In this document: piece after piece, positions 1 to 8,999 of the stretch
Layout: every line of letters starts with the position of its first letter
Numbering within the stretch: the first letter of the stretch is position 1
Program-made: the position numbers and the translations under genes
Assembly: GCA_963727575.1 (NCBI GenBank)
Contig: CAVSIA010000001.1
Coordinates: forward strand, 1 to 64,000
Direction of reading: 5' to 3'
Length of the DNA: 64,000 nt
Source: JAHQVI01 sp963727575
GTDB taxonomy: Bacteria; Pseudomonadota; Alphaproteobacteria; Rhizobiales; Rhodomicrobiaceae
The notes under the pieces: generated by a model
Told to the model about the DNA's origin: nothing
What the model saw: only the letters and a program-made list of their open reading frames with translations
Database searches by the model: none

Positions 1-266
1 GATCGGCGATTTGCAGACGAATGCGGTGCAAGAATGCGTGGATATGCGCAAACTACGGCGGCCAGCGCCATCGCGAGACAGAAGAGCCGCGGCGTCAACA
101 TGCCCGAAGCCCTCCCCCGCGGTGATGCCAAATGAATGAGCGTGCACGCGCCCCAGCCTGGGCGGATTACACCACCAAGACCTTGCGGCTGAACTACCGC
201 CCGGTGCATACGCGCACGCTGACCAATGAGGTGAAGTATATTGAGCCGAAAGCGCGCGTTTATTAG
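1..266 (+). pseudogene. Decayed C-terminal end of succinate dehydrogenase flavoprotein (sdhA remnant)
   Basis: Two consecutive frames read like the end of SdhA. The first frame, from base 1, gives SAIARQKSRGVNMPEALPRG and stops near 130. It resembles the family segment ESAxxRTESRGAHAREDYPDRDD, but most of the normally invariant residues have changed. The second frame, from about 132, gives LNYRPVHTRTLTNEVKYIEP and ends in KARVY, which matches the very conserved SdhA C-terminus (YRPVH..TL..EV.YI.PKARVY). The frame break near 127-132 and the eroded SRGAHARED motif indicate a remnant, not a working gene. The rest lies before the window. A working sdhB sits 6.3 kb downstream, so this may be the trace of a duplicated or rearranged sdh operon. 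Confidence 0.7.
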
Positions 267-465
267 CCGCATGGCCGCGCTTGAGGGAATAAATTCATAA
301 AGCCCAGTCTTGCCCCGGGACTACCATTGCACCGTAATCCGTTATATTAGTTCTACTTTAGGAGCGTATAATAGATTGGTATGGATGGGCATGGGCGGTC
401 CGCTCAACGTGATCCTCCTCTCGAAGCGGGACAGGCGGAGGCGTCTGCCTTGGGGAAGCGCCTCA

Positions 466-870
466 TGGAATTCACCTACAATTACAGCGCGGTTGCGCTT
501 TCCATTGGTTCATTCACCGGATTGGTGATGACGACCGGCATCCGCCGCGTCTCCAGTTCCGCCCGTGGCCATTTCCATCGCCATTGCCATCACCGCGTCC
601 GGCATCGCCCTATGGTTCGCCTTCCGGCAACGCAGCGTGCTCGACACTCTGATTGGGTCGGTTGCGCTCGGTCTGGCGATTTCGTTGATGCACTATTCGG
701 GTATGGAGGCGACGCGTTTCGTTGCGGCGCCGTCACTGACAGAGTTGCCCGCGCTGCTGCTCTCGGAGCGTTATCTTGCCCTGGCAGTCGCCACAGCCAT
801 CTACGCGATCTGCAGCCTTTGCCTCGCGGTTTTTTCGGTGCTGATCTCGCGGAGCCAACGGCGCGCTTGA
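466..870 (+). pseudogene. Degenerate MHYT-domain membrane protein fragment
   Basis: The second half, from a GTG at 565, reads as an uninterrupted hydrophobic segment with ASGIALWFAFR followed by LMHYSGMEATRF. The HYSGM is the second MHYT signature of this seven-helix sensor domain, found ahead of GGDEF/EAL or kinase domains. Upstream, another frame gives WFIHRIG, where a first W-S-M-H-F-I-G-M motif would be expected, so the N-terminal half appears frameshifted near 500-560. Only about 100 residues remain readable, against about 190 for an intact MHYT domain, and no output domain follows. Several out-of-frame ORFs over this stretch are shadows. I regard it as a relic. Confidence 0.5.
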
Positions 871-1031
871 CGCCGCTGGCGCGGTCAGCGGCTAAGCGAA
901 CGGGACAGCCGCGCCGACTGATCCTGCCGGGACACAGATCGCGCGTCAATCGACATGATACAACCGGGGCTGAGTTGCGCATGTGGGGAGATGGACTATG
1001 GCTTAGGCTGAGTGTTTGAGGGGACACACTG

Positions 1032-1337
1032 ATGCCTTACCGGATCAACGTCAGCAAAATGATTGCCGGCTCACTGATTGTCTTGACGATAACCGCCTGT
1101 CAAACGCATGAATACGCACGCGTCGGTATATCCGAAACGCAGCGGGACGCCGATTCCAAGAAATGCTTCGCCGAAGCCCGCGAAGCCATCAAGACCGGGA
1201 CCCCGCCTCCCGGCGCAACCTCGGACCAGATGATCGCAACCAGCGCCATCAGCGGCTATCAGCGCGGGAAGGCCATGGGCGAATATCATTCGCAATGCAT
1301 GGCCAAGCTCGGATATGAGCGCGTCAAGATCAACTGA
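1032..1337 (+). CDS. Small hypothetical lipoprotein
   Basis: This 101-residue protein starts MPYRINVSKMIAG and has a hydrophobic stretch ending in LTITAC, a clear lipobox, so it is predicted to be exported, lipid-modified at Cys23 and anchored in a membrane. The mature part is hydrophilic. It contains two further cysteines, one in a KKCFAEAREA helix and one in HSQCMAKLGY, and a QRGKAMGEY segment. A GGGGACAC stretch just before the ATG can serve as ribosome binding site. I do not recognise the family beyond small alphaproteobacterial lipoproteins. It stands alone, between a relic and a promoter-bearing gap. Confidence 0.7.
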   Translation: MPYRINVSKMIAGSLIVLTITACQTHEYARVGISETQRDADSKKCFAEAREAIKTGTPPPGATSDQMIATSAISGYQRGKAMGEYHSQCMAKLGYERVKIN

Positions 1338-1519
1338 CGCCGTTCGATTGCTCCGACCTGCTGTGGGACCCAGCCTGCGCCCCATTCCATCTCCGCTTGG
1401 TCGTTTCGCTCCGCGGCGCCGACAGGCACGGCATCTGACCGCCAACGCCATGATGCGCCGAGCCAGAGACTGCGGCTGGAACTACAGAAGCATTTTGTAG
1501 ATTTTTTATCTATAAATTG

Positions 1520-1548
1520 TTGACGATATGTCATCGTCGGCGTAATGC
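1520..1548 (+). promoter_or_regulatory. Candidate promoter with embedded palindrome
   Basis: In the roughly 320-base gap before the 1657 gene there is an AT-rich stretch, then TTGACG at 1520 and TAATGC 17 bases later, a plausible -35/-10 pair with a weak -10. The spacer overlaps an inverted repeat, GACGA (1522-1526) and TCGTC (1534-1538), which could be an operator. Nothing else in 1338-1656 looks coding. Confidence 0.35.
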
Positions 1549-1656
1549 TATTGACCTTACCGGATCTGAGCGCCGCATTGCGATCATGGCGTTGTTCGGC
1601 CTCCGGCAAGGCATCCTGGACATTGGATGAGCCGCGTTCTCGGAAAGGAGAGTGCC

Positions 1657-2067
1657 GTGACCAATCCCGTCGCAGACCTTCACTACCGCCAGCATCCTCA
1701 AGCCGCCGCGGCGAGCGCTCCGACGCCGAGCGCCGAACAATTCAGCAAACAGATCGATGCGGCGCGGCGGCAATCATCCGCGCTTCGCGAGGCCGAGACC
1801 GAACAGCCGGCCGACATCGCCGCCAGCGAGGACAAGTCAGCGGAGCCGGGTTTCACCGCCGACGAGGTGCAATACCAGCTCGACCGCAGGGTGCTCGCCG
1901 GGCTCGCCATTGCCGGCGTGCCGACGGACCTGATCGCCAGCCTGGAGGGCCGCCAGCTATGGGGCCGCGACATCCGGAACTGGCGGCTCGCCAATCACGG
2001 CAAGCCGTCGCGGACCTATCACAACGCCGACCGGCCCTGGATGCTGAGCTTCAGTCCGGAGCAGTGA
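1657..2067 (+). CDS. Hypothetical protein
   Basis: I chose the GTG at 1657 because AAAGGAG lies seven bases before it. A longer in-frame ATG at 1627 has no such site. The product, about 136 residues (MTNPVADLHYRQHPQ...), has an Ala/Glu/Ser-rich, probably disordered first half. The second half is compact, from about residue 75: DEVQYQLDRRVLAGLAIAGV, then LEGRQLWGRDIRNWRLANHG and a YHNADRPWMLSF tail. There is no signal peptide or membrane segment. I do not recognise the family and no function is proposed. Confidence 0.6.
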   Translation: MTNPVADLHYRQHPQAAAASAPTPSAEQFSKQIDAARRQSSALREAETEQPADIAASEDKSAEPGFTADEVQYQLDRRVLAGLAIAGVPTDLIASLEGRQLWGRDIRNWRLANHGKPSRTYHNADRPWMLSFSPEQ

Positions 2068-2222
2068 AGCCCCTGCCCCGCCGCCCACGCAACGCAGGCG
2101 GGCAGCCCGGTTGCGGGTGCGGCCAGAGCCTTTCCACTCCGAACGAATCGGAGTGGGATGCCAGTTCCCTGTTTTGTCGCATTTTCTCGGCGCAAACCGG
2201 TATCCACGTTGCCGGGTATGCT

Positions 2223-2690
2223 CTATTGCGCGCTTTTCTTGATCTGCTCGAGGCCGCCATCGAAGATGCTCTCGATCACCTTCTTCGCCTCGGCCTCGTC
2301 GCCCTTGGGATCGAATTTCGCCGACCAGACGACGCTCACCCCGCCATCGGCAGACATGGCGGCGAAGGTGGCGGAATAGTTTTCCACAGGCAGCGGGCTT
2401 TCCAGTATCTGGTAGCTGTAGCTGGTGTCGCCGCTCTTGAGCATCGCTTCCTTGATCACGCCGCCATCCTTGGTCGTGAGCGTACGGACCTTCCGGCCGC
2501 CCTCGTCGGCTTCCTCGCATTTGGCAACGACCGGATGCCAGTCGGCGATCGCGCACCAGCCGCCGATCTTCGCCCACACCGCCGCGGGATCGCCTTTGAC
2601 TGCGATTTTCCGTTCGACCTCGGTTGCGCCCGCCGCGCCAGCAAAAACAAAAGTCAGGCCGATAAGACCTGCAATGAGGCGGTAAGACAT
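2223..2690 (-). CDS. Secreted SRPBCC/START-like domain protein
   Basis: The start at MSYRLIAGLIGLTF is supported by an AGGGAG site about eight bases upstream. A classical signal peptide ends near AGAAGATE, so the protein is periplasmic. The mature part matches the SRPBCC fold: VERKIAVKGDPAAVWAKIGGW, IADWHPVVAKCE, a TKDGGVIKEAML strand pair, then SYSYQILESPLPVENYSATF and a long C-terminal helix (AEAKKVIESIFDGGLEQIKK). Members of this group bind hydrophobic ligands, but no ligand can be inferred here. Length (155 residues) is normal for a single-domain member. Confidence 0.8.
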   Translation of the reverse strand: MSYRLIAGLIGLTFVFAGAAGATEVERKIAVKGDPAAVWAKIGGWCAIADWHPVVAKCEEADEGGRKVRTLTTKDGGVIKEAMLKSGDTSYSYQILESPLPVENYSATFAAMSADGGVSVVWSAKFDPKGDEAEAKKVIESIFDGGLEQIKKSAQ

Positions 2691-2918
2691 GGTTCCACTC
2701 CCTGTGCCGTTTTTTGCCGGCCGGATCGGCCGATTGATTTGAGCGCCACGAGTGTGACTGACGAAGCGCCATTCTTCAATCGCACTTCGCCCGGCCGGCG
2801 CGCCGGCGCAGTCACAAGACGGACGCCCGATAGGCAAAAGTCTCGCGGGGACAACGGCAAAACGCGCAACCCCCCGCGCGCCGTCAGCGGCGCAGAGCGG
2901 CCTTGTTCGGTCGATGCC

Positions 2919-4124
2919 CTATGCGGAGACGGGCTCCGCGCTGCGCAAGGGCCGCTGCCCGATCCGGAGAAAGGCGAGCGCCGCTGCGCAGAGGCCGATG
3001 GCGAACAGGCCGAGCATGACGAAAAGCTGGGTGAACCCACCATAGCTGTTGTGGAACCAGGATGCCGCCGGGATCGCCGCCGCGACCGCGCCGAAGGTCA
3101 GCGTGTAGCGGATGGCGTAGACGCGGGTGCGGAATTCCGGCGCCGTGTAGCGGGCGATCATGACCTCGTTGATCGGGATCAGGCCGAACACCACGAACAT
3201 CATCGGCAAGGCGACGAACAAAGTCGCCACGCCGCCGACGAGGCCGGTGAGCAGCAGCGTCGGCACCTGTAGCGCAGCGACGACGAAAAAGATCCGGCCG
3301 AGCGAATGCTTGTCGAGCAACGAGCCGATGATCATCTGCGCGGCCGCCGCCAACGCATAGACCAGGAATACGAACAGCCCGATGCCGGAGAGCGTCGTCG
3401 TTATCTCCGTGAGCCGCTGCTCGAACAGCTTCGGCATAACCGCGGTGGCGGCGCTGAAGATGAAGCCGCCGATCGCGGTGGACACCGCCAGGACCGCGAA
3501 CACCCGGATCATTTCGCCTCGCGGAATCGGCTGGTGCCCCTGCTTCTTCGGCGGCGAGCGCAACGGGCCGGGATCGGGCACCAGCACCCAGAACGCCAGC
3601 CCCGCGGCCATGCTGATCGCGCCCGGCACGAAGAACGCCGCCCGCCACGAGATCAGATCGGTGAGCACGCCGGTGACCAGCGCGGCAGAGGCAACGCCGA
3701 GATTTCCGAACAGCCCGTTCTGGCCCATGATCCGGCCGAGCCGCGCCGCATCGATGACCGACAGCATGGAATTGCCGATCGGGTGATAGATGGCGGCGAA
3801 AACGCCCACCAGCGTCAGCGCCAGTCCGATCTGCAGCGGCGTCTTCGCGAACCCGGCAAGGATGCACCCGGCGCCGATGCCGAGGAAGAACAGCGTGATC
3901 AGCGTGTGGCCGCTGACCCGCTTGCCGATCCAGCCGAACGGCAGCGAGAAAACGCCGAATGCGACGAAGCCGGCGGTCGAATAGGGCAGCAGCTCGCCGA
4001 AGGGCTCATGGAAGGATGCGGACAGCGCCAGCACCGCCGCCGGATAGATCAGCATGACGAAATGATCGAGCGCGTGCCCCAGATTGAGGAATCCGATCAG
4101 GCGGCCGGTATCCGATGACGTCAT
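2919..4124 (-). CDS. MFS transporter, fosmidomycin-resistance-like group
   Basis: About 401 residues with roughly twelve hydrophobic helices. The start MTSSDTGRL is preceded by AGGGAGA. The segment HALDHFVMLIYPAAVLALS in helix 1, and IYHPIGNSMLSVIDAARLGR with GQNGLFGNLGVASAAL after it, resemble the Fsr-type efflux subfamily of the major facilitator superfamily, whose members export small drugs or metabolites. The substrate is not predictable. It is transcribed away from an AraC-family regulator whose coding region starts 85 bases off, the usual arrangement for a transporter under control of its neighbour. Confidence 0.8.
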   Translation of the reverse strand: MTSSDTGRLIGFLNLGHALDHFVMLIYPAAVLALSASFHEPFGELLPYSTAGFVAFGVFSLPFGWIGKRVSGHTLITLFFLGIGAGCILAGFAKTPLQIGLALTLVGVFAAIYHPIGNSMLSVIDAARLGRIMGQNGLFGNLGVASAALVTGVLTDLISWRAAFFVPGAISMAAGLAFWVLVPDPGPLRSPPKKQGHQPIPRGEMIRVFAVLAVSTAIGGFIFSAATAVMPKLFEQRLTEITTTLSGIGLFVFLVYALAAAAQMIIGSLLDKHSLGRIFFVVAALQVPTLLLTGLVGGVATLFVALPMMFVVFGLIPINEVMIARYTAPEFRTRVYAIRYTLTFGAVAAAIPAASWFHNSYGGFTQLFVMLGLFAIGLCAAALAFLRIGQRPLRSAEPVSA

Positions 4125-4209
4125 GACGCGAGTCTCCCTGGGCTTTCCAAACAGAATAATCCAAGCCATTATGTCTTGCGAACGCTATTTGGACATTCAC
4201 TATCGAGAT

Positions 4210-5007
4210 ATGGACATGGCAGCATCTCACGCGCTCGAAAAGAGCGCCCGCCACCGCGATTACCAGCAAACTCCGCAGCCGATCGCGGCGATGGCGGTCG
4301 ACTATCCGGACGGCTTCCGCACCGACCCGCACAGCCATCCGCGCGCGCAACTGCTGTTCGCGGTGAGCGGCGTCATGAAGGTGAGCACGGTCGACGGCAC
4401 CTGGATCGTGCCGCCGAGCCGCGCCGTGTGGATCCCGCCGGGCAAGCTGCATTCGCTGCGCGCGGTCGGGGCGCTGAAGATCCGCACCGCCTATATCGAG
4501 GCGGCGCTGGCGCGCGAGGCCGGGCTGCCCGACGCCTGCTCGATGGCCGAGGTTTCGCCGCTCCTGCGCGAATTGCTGGTCCGGGGGACCGCCATTCCCA
4601 ACGACTATGACTGGGCGTCGCCCGACGGCTTGATCATGCGGCTGATCGTCAGCGAGATCCGCCCCAAACCCGCGCTGCCGCTTTCGCTGGCCCTGCCCGT
4701 CGATCCCCGTGCCCGGCGTGTGTGTGAGCGGATCATGGCGGACCCGGCGGCCGATCTTCCGATGGAAGGCTTCGCCCGTAACGCCGGCATTTCGGGCCGG
4801 ACGCTGAACCGCATCATGACGCAGGAAACCGGCCTCAGCTTCGGGCGGTGGCGGCAGCGGGCGCGGCTACTCGCGGCGCTGGAGAGCCTGGCCCGCGGCG
4901 AGCCGGTGCTCAACGTCGCGCTCGATCTCGGTTATGAAAGCCCCAGCGCGTTCACCGCCATGTTCCGCCGCGAGCTGGGCACCGTTCCGAGCCGCTATTT
5001 CAGCTAA
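4210..5007 (+). CDS. AraC-family regulator with cupin sensor domain
   Basis: Residues about 25-110 form an AraC-type cupin: HSHPRAQLLFAVSGVMKV, then WIVPPSRAVWIPPGKLHS. The C-terminal 90 residues hold two helix-turn-helix motifs, FARNAGISGRTLNRIMTQET and VALDLGYESPSAFTAMFRRE, ending PSRYFS. The pattern is close to the NimR-like group, which controls divergently transcribed exporters. Start choice is uncertain: MDMAASHAL at 4210 gives the normal length, and further in-frame ATGs exist at 4171 and 4216. The gap to the MFS gene should hold the operator. Confidence 0.8.
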   Translation: MDMAASHALEKSARHRDYQQTPQPIAAMAVDYPDGFRTDPHSHPRAQLLFAVSGVMKVSTVDGTWIVPPSRAVWIPPGKLHSLRAVGALKIRTAYIEAALAREAGLPDACSMAEVSPLLRELLVRGTAIPNDYDWASPDGLIMRLIVSEIRPKPALPLSLALPVDPRARRVCERIMADPAADLPMEGFARNAGISGRTLNRIMTQETGLSFGRWRQRARLLAALESLARGEPVLNVALDLGYESPSAFTAMFRRELGTVPSRYFS

Positions 5008-5080
5008 GGTTAAGCGCGCGGCTGGCCTTCTTGATCCCGAACGATATTGCGCACGCACTGCGCCTTTTCGGGAGCCTCTC

Positions 5081-6460
5081 ATGGCCACGTCCTTCATCGA
5101 CAGCATCAGCCGTTTCACCCGTTCGCCCGGCTTCAAATTCTTCCTCGTCGCCGGCCTGATCCTGCTGCTCAGCATCCCGCTGGCCCTGGTCTGGTTCCTG
5201 GTCTCGGAACGGGAGTTGCGGTCATCGTCGGTGAAATCGGAGCTGGCTCAGCTTTTCGGCGCGGACCAGCAGATCGTCGGCCCGCTGCTGATCGTGCCCT
5301 ATTCGGTCAAGGTCACGCGGGTGCAGAACGACAAGACCATCGAGGGCACCGAGGAGCGCTTCGCCGTGTTTCTGCCGGACGACTTCAAGGCCGAGGGCGA
5401 GGCGAAATCCGAAGTGCGCCGCCGCTCGATTTACGACGTCACGCTCTACACCGCCAGGATGAAGCTGTCCGGCCGGTTTCCCGCGCCCGACATCCGGCTG
5501 GTCGATGCCGACGCGGCGGCAGTGCGCTGGCGCGACGCCTTCCTGTCGGTGGCGATGTCCGACGTTTCGGGCCTTAAGGAAGCCGCGCCGATTCGCCTGG
5601 ATGGCGGCCGGAGCCTTACCTTCGAGCCGAGCATCGGCATCCCCGGCAACGCGGCGCCCGGCCTGCATGCCCGGCTGTTTCCGGTCGACGCAAGCATCGA
5701 TCAGGCGCCGGGCGGCTTCACATTCCACACCGAGCTGGTCTTCAACGGGTCATCGACCCTGACGGTCGCCCCGATCGGCCGGGAAACGCGGCTGACGCTC
5801 GCCTCGGACTGGCCGCATCCCAGCTTCACCGGCGCGTTCCTGCCCGACACCCGCGAGATCAGCGCAAACGGCTTCACCGCGAGCTGGCGCATCCCGCATC
5901 TGGCCCGCAGCATCCCGCAGGCATGGCGGACGCCTGCGACCCAGACCACCTATATCCACAACCAGCTCTATTCCGTGCTGTCCGGCGTCAGTTTCTACGT
6001 GCCGATCGATTATTACGACCTCGTCAACCGGGCGGCGAAATACGGCCTGATGTTCCTGGCGGTCGCGTTCTTCGGCGTACTTGTCCTGGAGCTGACCTCG
6101 GGCCGGCGCGTCCATGCCGTGCAATATGTGTTCGTCGGCCTGACGATGATCCTGTTTTACATCCTGCTCCTAAGCCTTTCTGAACATATCGGCTTTACCA
6201 TCGCCTACCTGATTGCATCCGCGGCGACCGGCGGCATGCTGTCGCTTTACGTGGGACGATCGCTGCAAAGCGCCGCACGGGGCTTCATCATGTTATTCGT
6301 CTTCCTTATTCTCTATGGCCTGTTATATCTCATCCTGCGCCTTGAGGATTATGCGCTGCTCGCAGGTGCCATCGCCGGTTTCGTCATGCTGACGGTGACC
6401 ATGTTCGCGACGCTGCGGGTGAACTGGTCGGGCGAGGCGGCGGAGTTGAGCGCGCGATAG
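5081..6460 (+). CDS. creD: CreD-family inner membrane protein
   Basis: The ATG at 5081 (MATSFIDSISRFTRSPG) gives 459 residues, normal for CreD (450-480). One membrane segment, FFLVAGLILLLSIPLALVWF, is followed by the family signature SERELRSSSVKSEL and a large periplasmic domain to about residue 300 (GPLLIVPYSVKV, WPHPSFTGAFLPDTREIS). Five or so C-terminal helices follow, including GLMFLAVAFFGVLVLELTSG. CreD is linked to envelope integrity and colicin/beta-lactam tolerance under CreBC in enterobacteria. No CreBC genes are seen here, so its regulation may differ. Confidence 0.9.
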   Translation: MATSFIDSISRFTRSPGFKFFLVAGLILLLSIPLALVWFLVSERELRSSSVKSELAQLFGADQQIVGPLLIVPYSVKVTRVQNDKTIEGTEERFAVFLPDDFKAEGEAKSEVRRRSIYDVTLYTARMKLSGRFPAPDIRLVDADAAAVRWRDAFLSVAMSDVSGLKEAAPIRLDGGRSLTFEPSIGIPGNAAPGLHARLFPVDASIDQAPGGFTFHTELVFNGSSTLTVAPIGRETRLTLASDWPHPSFTGAFLPDTREISANGFTASWRIPHLARSIPQAWRTPATQTTYIHNQLYSVLSGVSFYVPIDYYDLVNRAAKYGLMFLAVAFFGVLVLELTSGRRVHAVQYVFVGLTMILFYILLLSLSEHIGFTIAYLIASAATGGMLSLYVGRSLQSAARGFIMLFVFLILYGLLYLILRLEDYALLAGAIAGFVMLTVTMFATLRVNWSGEAAELSAR

Positions 6461-6576
6461 GACGGACATTCGAGCCGCTCCACCGCATCGCGCGGACGGG
6501 CAAAATGAGGAACGACCATGGTCGCTTCGCTCCGGAGCGGTCATGGCCTGAACGCGCGGCAGAAGCGGAACGGATC

Positions 6577-7362
6577 ATGGTAGAACTCTCACTTCCGAAA
6601 AACTCTCAGATCACCAAGGGTAAGGCCTGGAACGAGCCGAAGCGCGACGGCAAGGGCGATTGGAAAGAGTTCCGCATCTATCGCTGGTCGCCCGATGACG
6701 GCCAGAACCCGCATATCGACAGCTATTGGATCAACCTCAAAGAAACCGGGCCGATGGTCCTCGACGCGGTCATCAAGATCAAGAACGAGATCGACCCGAC
6801 GCTGACTTTCCGCCGGTCCTGCCGCGAGGGCATCTGCGGCTCCTGCGCCATGAATATCGACGGCACCAACACGCTCGCCTGCACCAAGGCCCTCGACGAG
6901 ATCGGCGGCACCATCAACATCTACCCGCTGCCGCATATGCCGGTTATCAAGGATCTTGTGCCCGACCTGTCGCAATTCTACGCCCAGCACCGCTTCATCG
7001 AGCCGTGGCTCCAGACCGAGAGCACCACGCCGGAGAAGGAATGGAAGCAGTCGCGCGACGACCGCGAGAAGCTCGACGGGCTTTATGAGTGCATCCTGTG
7101 CGCCTGCTGCTCGACGGCGTGCCCGTCCTATTGGTGGAACAGCGAGCGCTATCTCGGCCCGGCGGCGCTGCTGCAGGCTTACCGCTGGGTCGCCGACAGC
7201 CGCGACGAAGCGACCGGCGAGCGGCTCGACGATCTGGAAGACCCGTTCCGCACCTATCGCTGCCATACGATTCTGAACTGTACCCGCGTCTGTCCGAAGG
7301 GTCTCAACCCGGCCAAGGCGATCGCGGAGCTGAAGAAGAAGATGGTCGAGCGCCGGGTCTGA
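6577..7362 (+). CDS. sdhB: Succinate dehydrogenase iron-sulfur subunit
   Basis: A 261-residue SdhB, full length. Residues 55-115 carry the plant-type [2Fe-2S] motif CREGICGSC with the distal CTKALDE cysteine. The C-terminal ferredoxin-like half has CILCACCSTACPSYWWN and CTRVCPKGLNPAKAI for the [4Fe-4S] and [3Fe-4S] clusters. It transfers electrons from SdhA to membrane quinone in the TCA cycle and respiratory chain. The start MVELSLPKNSQITKG fits the family; upstream in-frame codons to 6505 are not conserved-looking. Oddly, no sdhA lies immediately upstream. The preceding gene is creD, and only a relic of sdhA is found at the window start. Confidence 0.95.
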   Translation: MVELSLPKNSQITKGKAWNEPKRDGKGDWKEFRIYRWSPDDGQNPHIDSYWINLKETGPMVLDAVIKIKNEIDPTLTFRRSCREGICGSCAMNIDGTNTLACTKALDEIGGTINIYPLPHMPVIKDLVPDLSQFYAQHRFIEPWLQTESTTPEKEWKQSRDDREKLDGLYECILCACCSTACPSYWWNSERYLGPAALLQAYRWVADSRDEATGERLDDLEDPFRTYRCHTILNCTRVCPKGLNPAKAIAELKKKMVERRV

Positions 7363-7381
7363 GACGACCGGCGCCGACGAG

Positions 7382-7385
7382 CTAA
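7382..7385. repeat. Target-site duplication CTAA, left copy
   Basis: CTAA directly abuts the left inverted repeat (CCCG...) of the insertion sequence. The identical CTAA follows the right end at 9000-9003. A 4-bp duplication is what IS1380-family elements generate. Confidence 0.8.
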
Positions 7386-8999
7386 CCCGATCTATTCACG
7401 GCGGTGAGAATTCGCTGAACGTATCAGCGCTCATGTGCATCTTGGCAGATTACCGGCGCGCGGATGCATCCCGCTTGAGATTGGCGGCCGGCAAGGCGTT
7501 TTTTGCGGTTAAAGGGGTGGGCTCGTTCGGGGGCATCGGCGCCCCGGCGTTCAGGTGACGAGCCGCGGCAGCCGGCCAAGGACGGCCCTCAAAATGGGTT
7601 GGTAGGGACAGGCGGTCGGCAGGTGCAGCCGGATCTGGGTTTTCATCTCGACCACCCGGGCGGCGACCTTGATCAGACGTAGGCGCAGAGTATCGAACTG
7701 CGCAACGCGCCAGATCGAGCGTTTCGGCATCATGGCGCGCAGCCGCCACATCAGCCAATAAGCGCCCGCATGCAGGAACAGGCGGAACTGGTTGGCGGTC
7801 GCTTTTGTGCATGACGTGCGATCGGCGGCGAGATGGGTCTTCCAGGATTTGATATGGTTCTCGGCTATGCCGCGTCGGCAGTAGAGGTCTTCGTAGAGCG
7901 CCTTGGCCCGGCCGCCGGCGAGATTGGTGACGATGAAGCGGGTATCGGTGCCTTGCTCGCCGGCTTCGACCCGCGCGATGATGCGTTCGACCCGGCTCCA
8001 GCTCTTTGCGCCATCGAAGAAGTCCTTGAAGCGGCGCAGCTTGGCCGTCTTCGCTCCGGCCTCGAAACGGGCTTTGGTGCTGGCTTCCAACTCTTCGATA
8101 TGGCGGCGCAAGGTCGTGGTCGGCGCGACGCCGAGGATGAAGTCAAGCCCCCTCGCCCGGCAGACGTCGATCACCTCGGGACAGCAATAATGGCTGTCGG
8201 CCCGGATCAGGATCCGGGTGCTTGGCCAGTTGGCGCGGATCGCACGGAGCAGACGGCGCAGGAACGCGCCGATCTCGGTGCCTTTGGGGCGCTTGGCCGG
8301 ACGCAGCATGGCGGTCACGAACCGCCCATCACCGTCAAACACGACCATTGGCTGGAAGCCATATTCGTCGTGATGAGCATTGAACAAGCGTAATTGCTGG
8401 CCGCCATATGCGGCATCGAACGTATCGTCGATATCCAGCACGATGCTGTTGGGCACCCGCCGGAAGGAGGCGCAGTAGAGATCAACCAGCGCCTGCCCCA
8501 TGCGCAGCAGCGAACGGCGATCAGGCAGGTTCTCCAGGCGCGAGAGTGTGGGCTGCGAGGCAAGATCTGCGCCGGATGGCAGCGCGCCCTGCGCCAGCTT
8601 GAACGCCGGATCGGATCGTAAGCGCGATGCATCGTTGCCGTCCTCATAGCCGGCGGAGATCATCAGCATGCGGAACCGGATCATATCGGCGAGGCCGTGG
8701 ACGACCTGATTTTGTGCCCGTGGATCCGCGATGCAGCCCGCCAGACGTTCGGCCACGTCAAGGCGTTGCTCGACCTCTCGCAAAACCAAAACGCCTGCGT
8801 CCGACGACAAAGCCCCACCGTCAAAACGCGCCACGACCGGTTTGCCAAAAACCGGTGACAGACCAGGCAACGGCAGCATAGGATCGATCATGGCGGGTGG
8901 GCTCCCTGCGAAAATGGCGCGGATCGGCTTTAGCAACCAAATCCTAAGCCATCTCAAAGGCTTGAGCTACACCCGCCAAACCACCGTGAATTTTCCGGG
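7386..8999 (-). mobile_element. Insertion sequence, IS1380 family, apparently complete
   Basis: The element is 1614 bp, the normal size of IS1380 members. It is flanked by CTAA on both sides. Its imperfect terminal inverted repeats share CCCG, then ATTCACGG and GGT in matching positions (left CCCGATCTATTCACGGCGGT, right-end complement CCCGGAAAATTCACGGTGGT). It carries one full transposase gene reading leftward. It lies just after sdhB, in an intergenic site, and breaks no visible gene. Intact ends, duplication and ORF suggest a fairly recent insertion. Confidence 0.9.
7551..8891 (-). CDS. IS1380-family transposase
   Basis: About 446 residues from MIDPMLPLPGLSP, chosen because CAGGGAG lies at normal distance upstream; an in-frame ATG at 8957 would add 22 residues. 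The DDE catalytic residues are visible: Asp in VLDIDDTFDAAYGG, Asp in ILIRADSHYC, and Glu in RRGIAENHIKSWK. The N-terminal DGGALSSDAGVLVLREVEQR and the LFNAHHDEYGFQPMVVFDG block are typical of DDE transposases of this family. No frameshift or stop interrupts it, so the element may still be active. Confidence 0.95.
   Translation of the reverse strand: MIDPMLPLPGLSPVFGKPVVARFDGGALSSDAGVLVLREVEQRLDVAERLAGCIADPRAQNQVVHGLADMIRFRMLMISAGYEDGNDASRLRSDPAFKLAQGALPSGADLASQPTLSRLENLPDRRSLLRMGQALVDLYCASFRRVPNSIVLDIDDTFDAAYGGQQLRLFNAHHDEYGFQPMVVFDGDGRFVTAMLRPAKRPKGTEIGAFLRRLLRAIRANWPSTRILIRADSHYCCPEVIDVCRARGLDFILGVAPTTTLRRHIEELEASTKARFEAGAKTAKLRRFKDFFDGAKSWSRVERIIARVEAGEQGTDTRFIVTNLAGGRAKALYEDLYCRRGIAENHIKSWKTHLAADRTSCTKATANQFRLFLHAGAYWLMWRLRAMMPKRSIWRVAQFDTLRLRLIKVAARVVEMKTQIRLHLPTACPYQPILRAVLGRLPRLVT

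Noticed and set aside
1545..3272. Long 575-codon open frame on the plus strand
   Set aside because: It runs opposite or across the 1657 gene, the SRPBCC gene and the MFS gene, and its sequence is Arg/His-rich low complexity typical of antisense frames in high-GC DNA.
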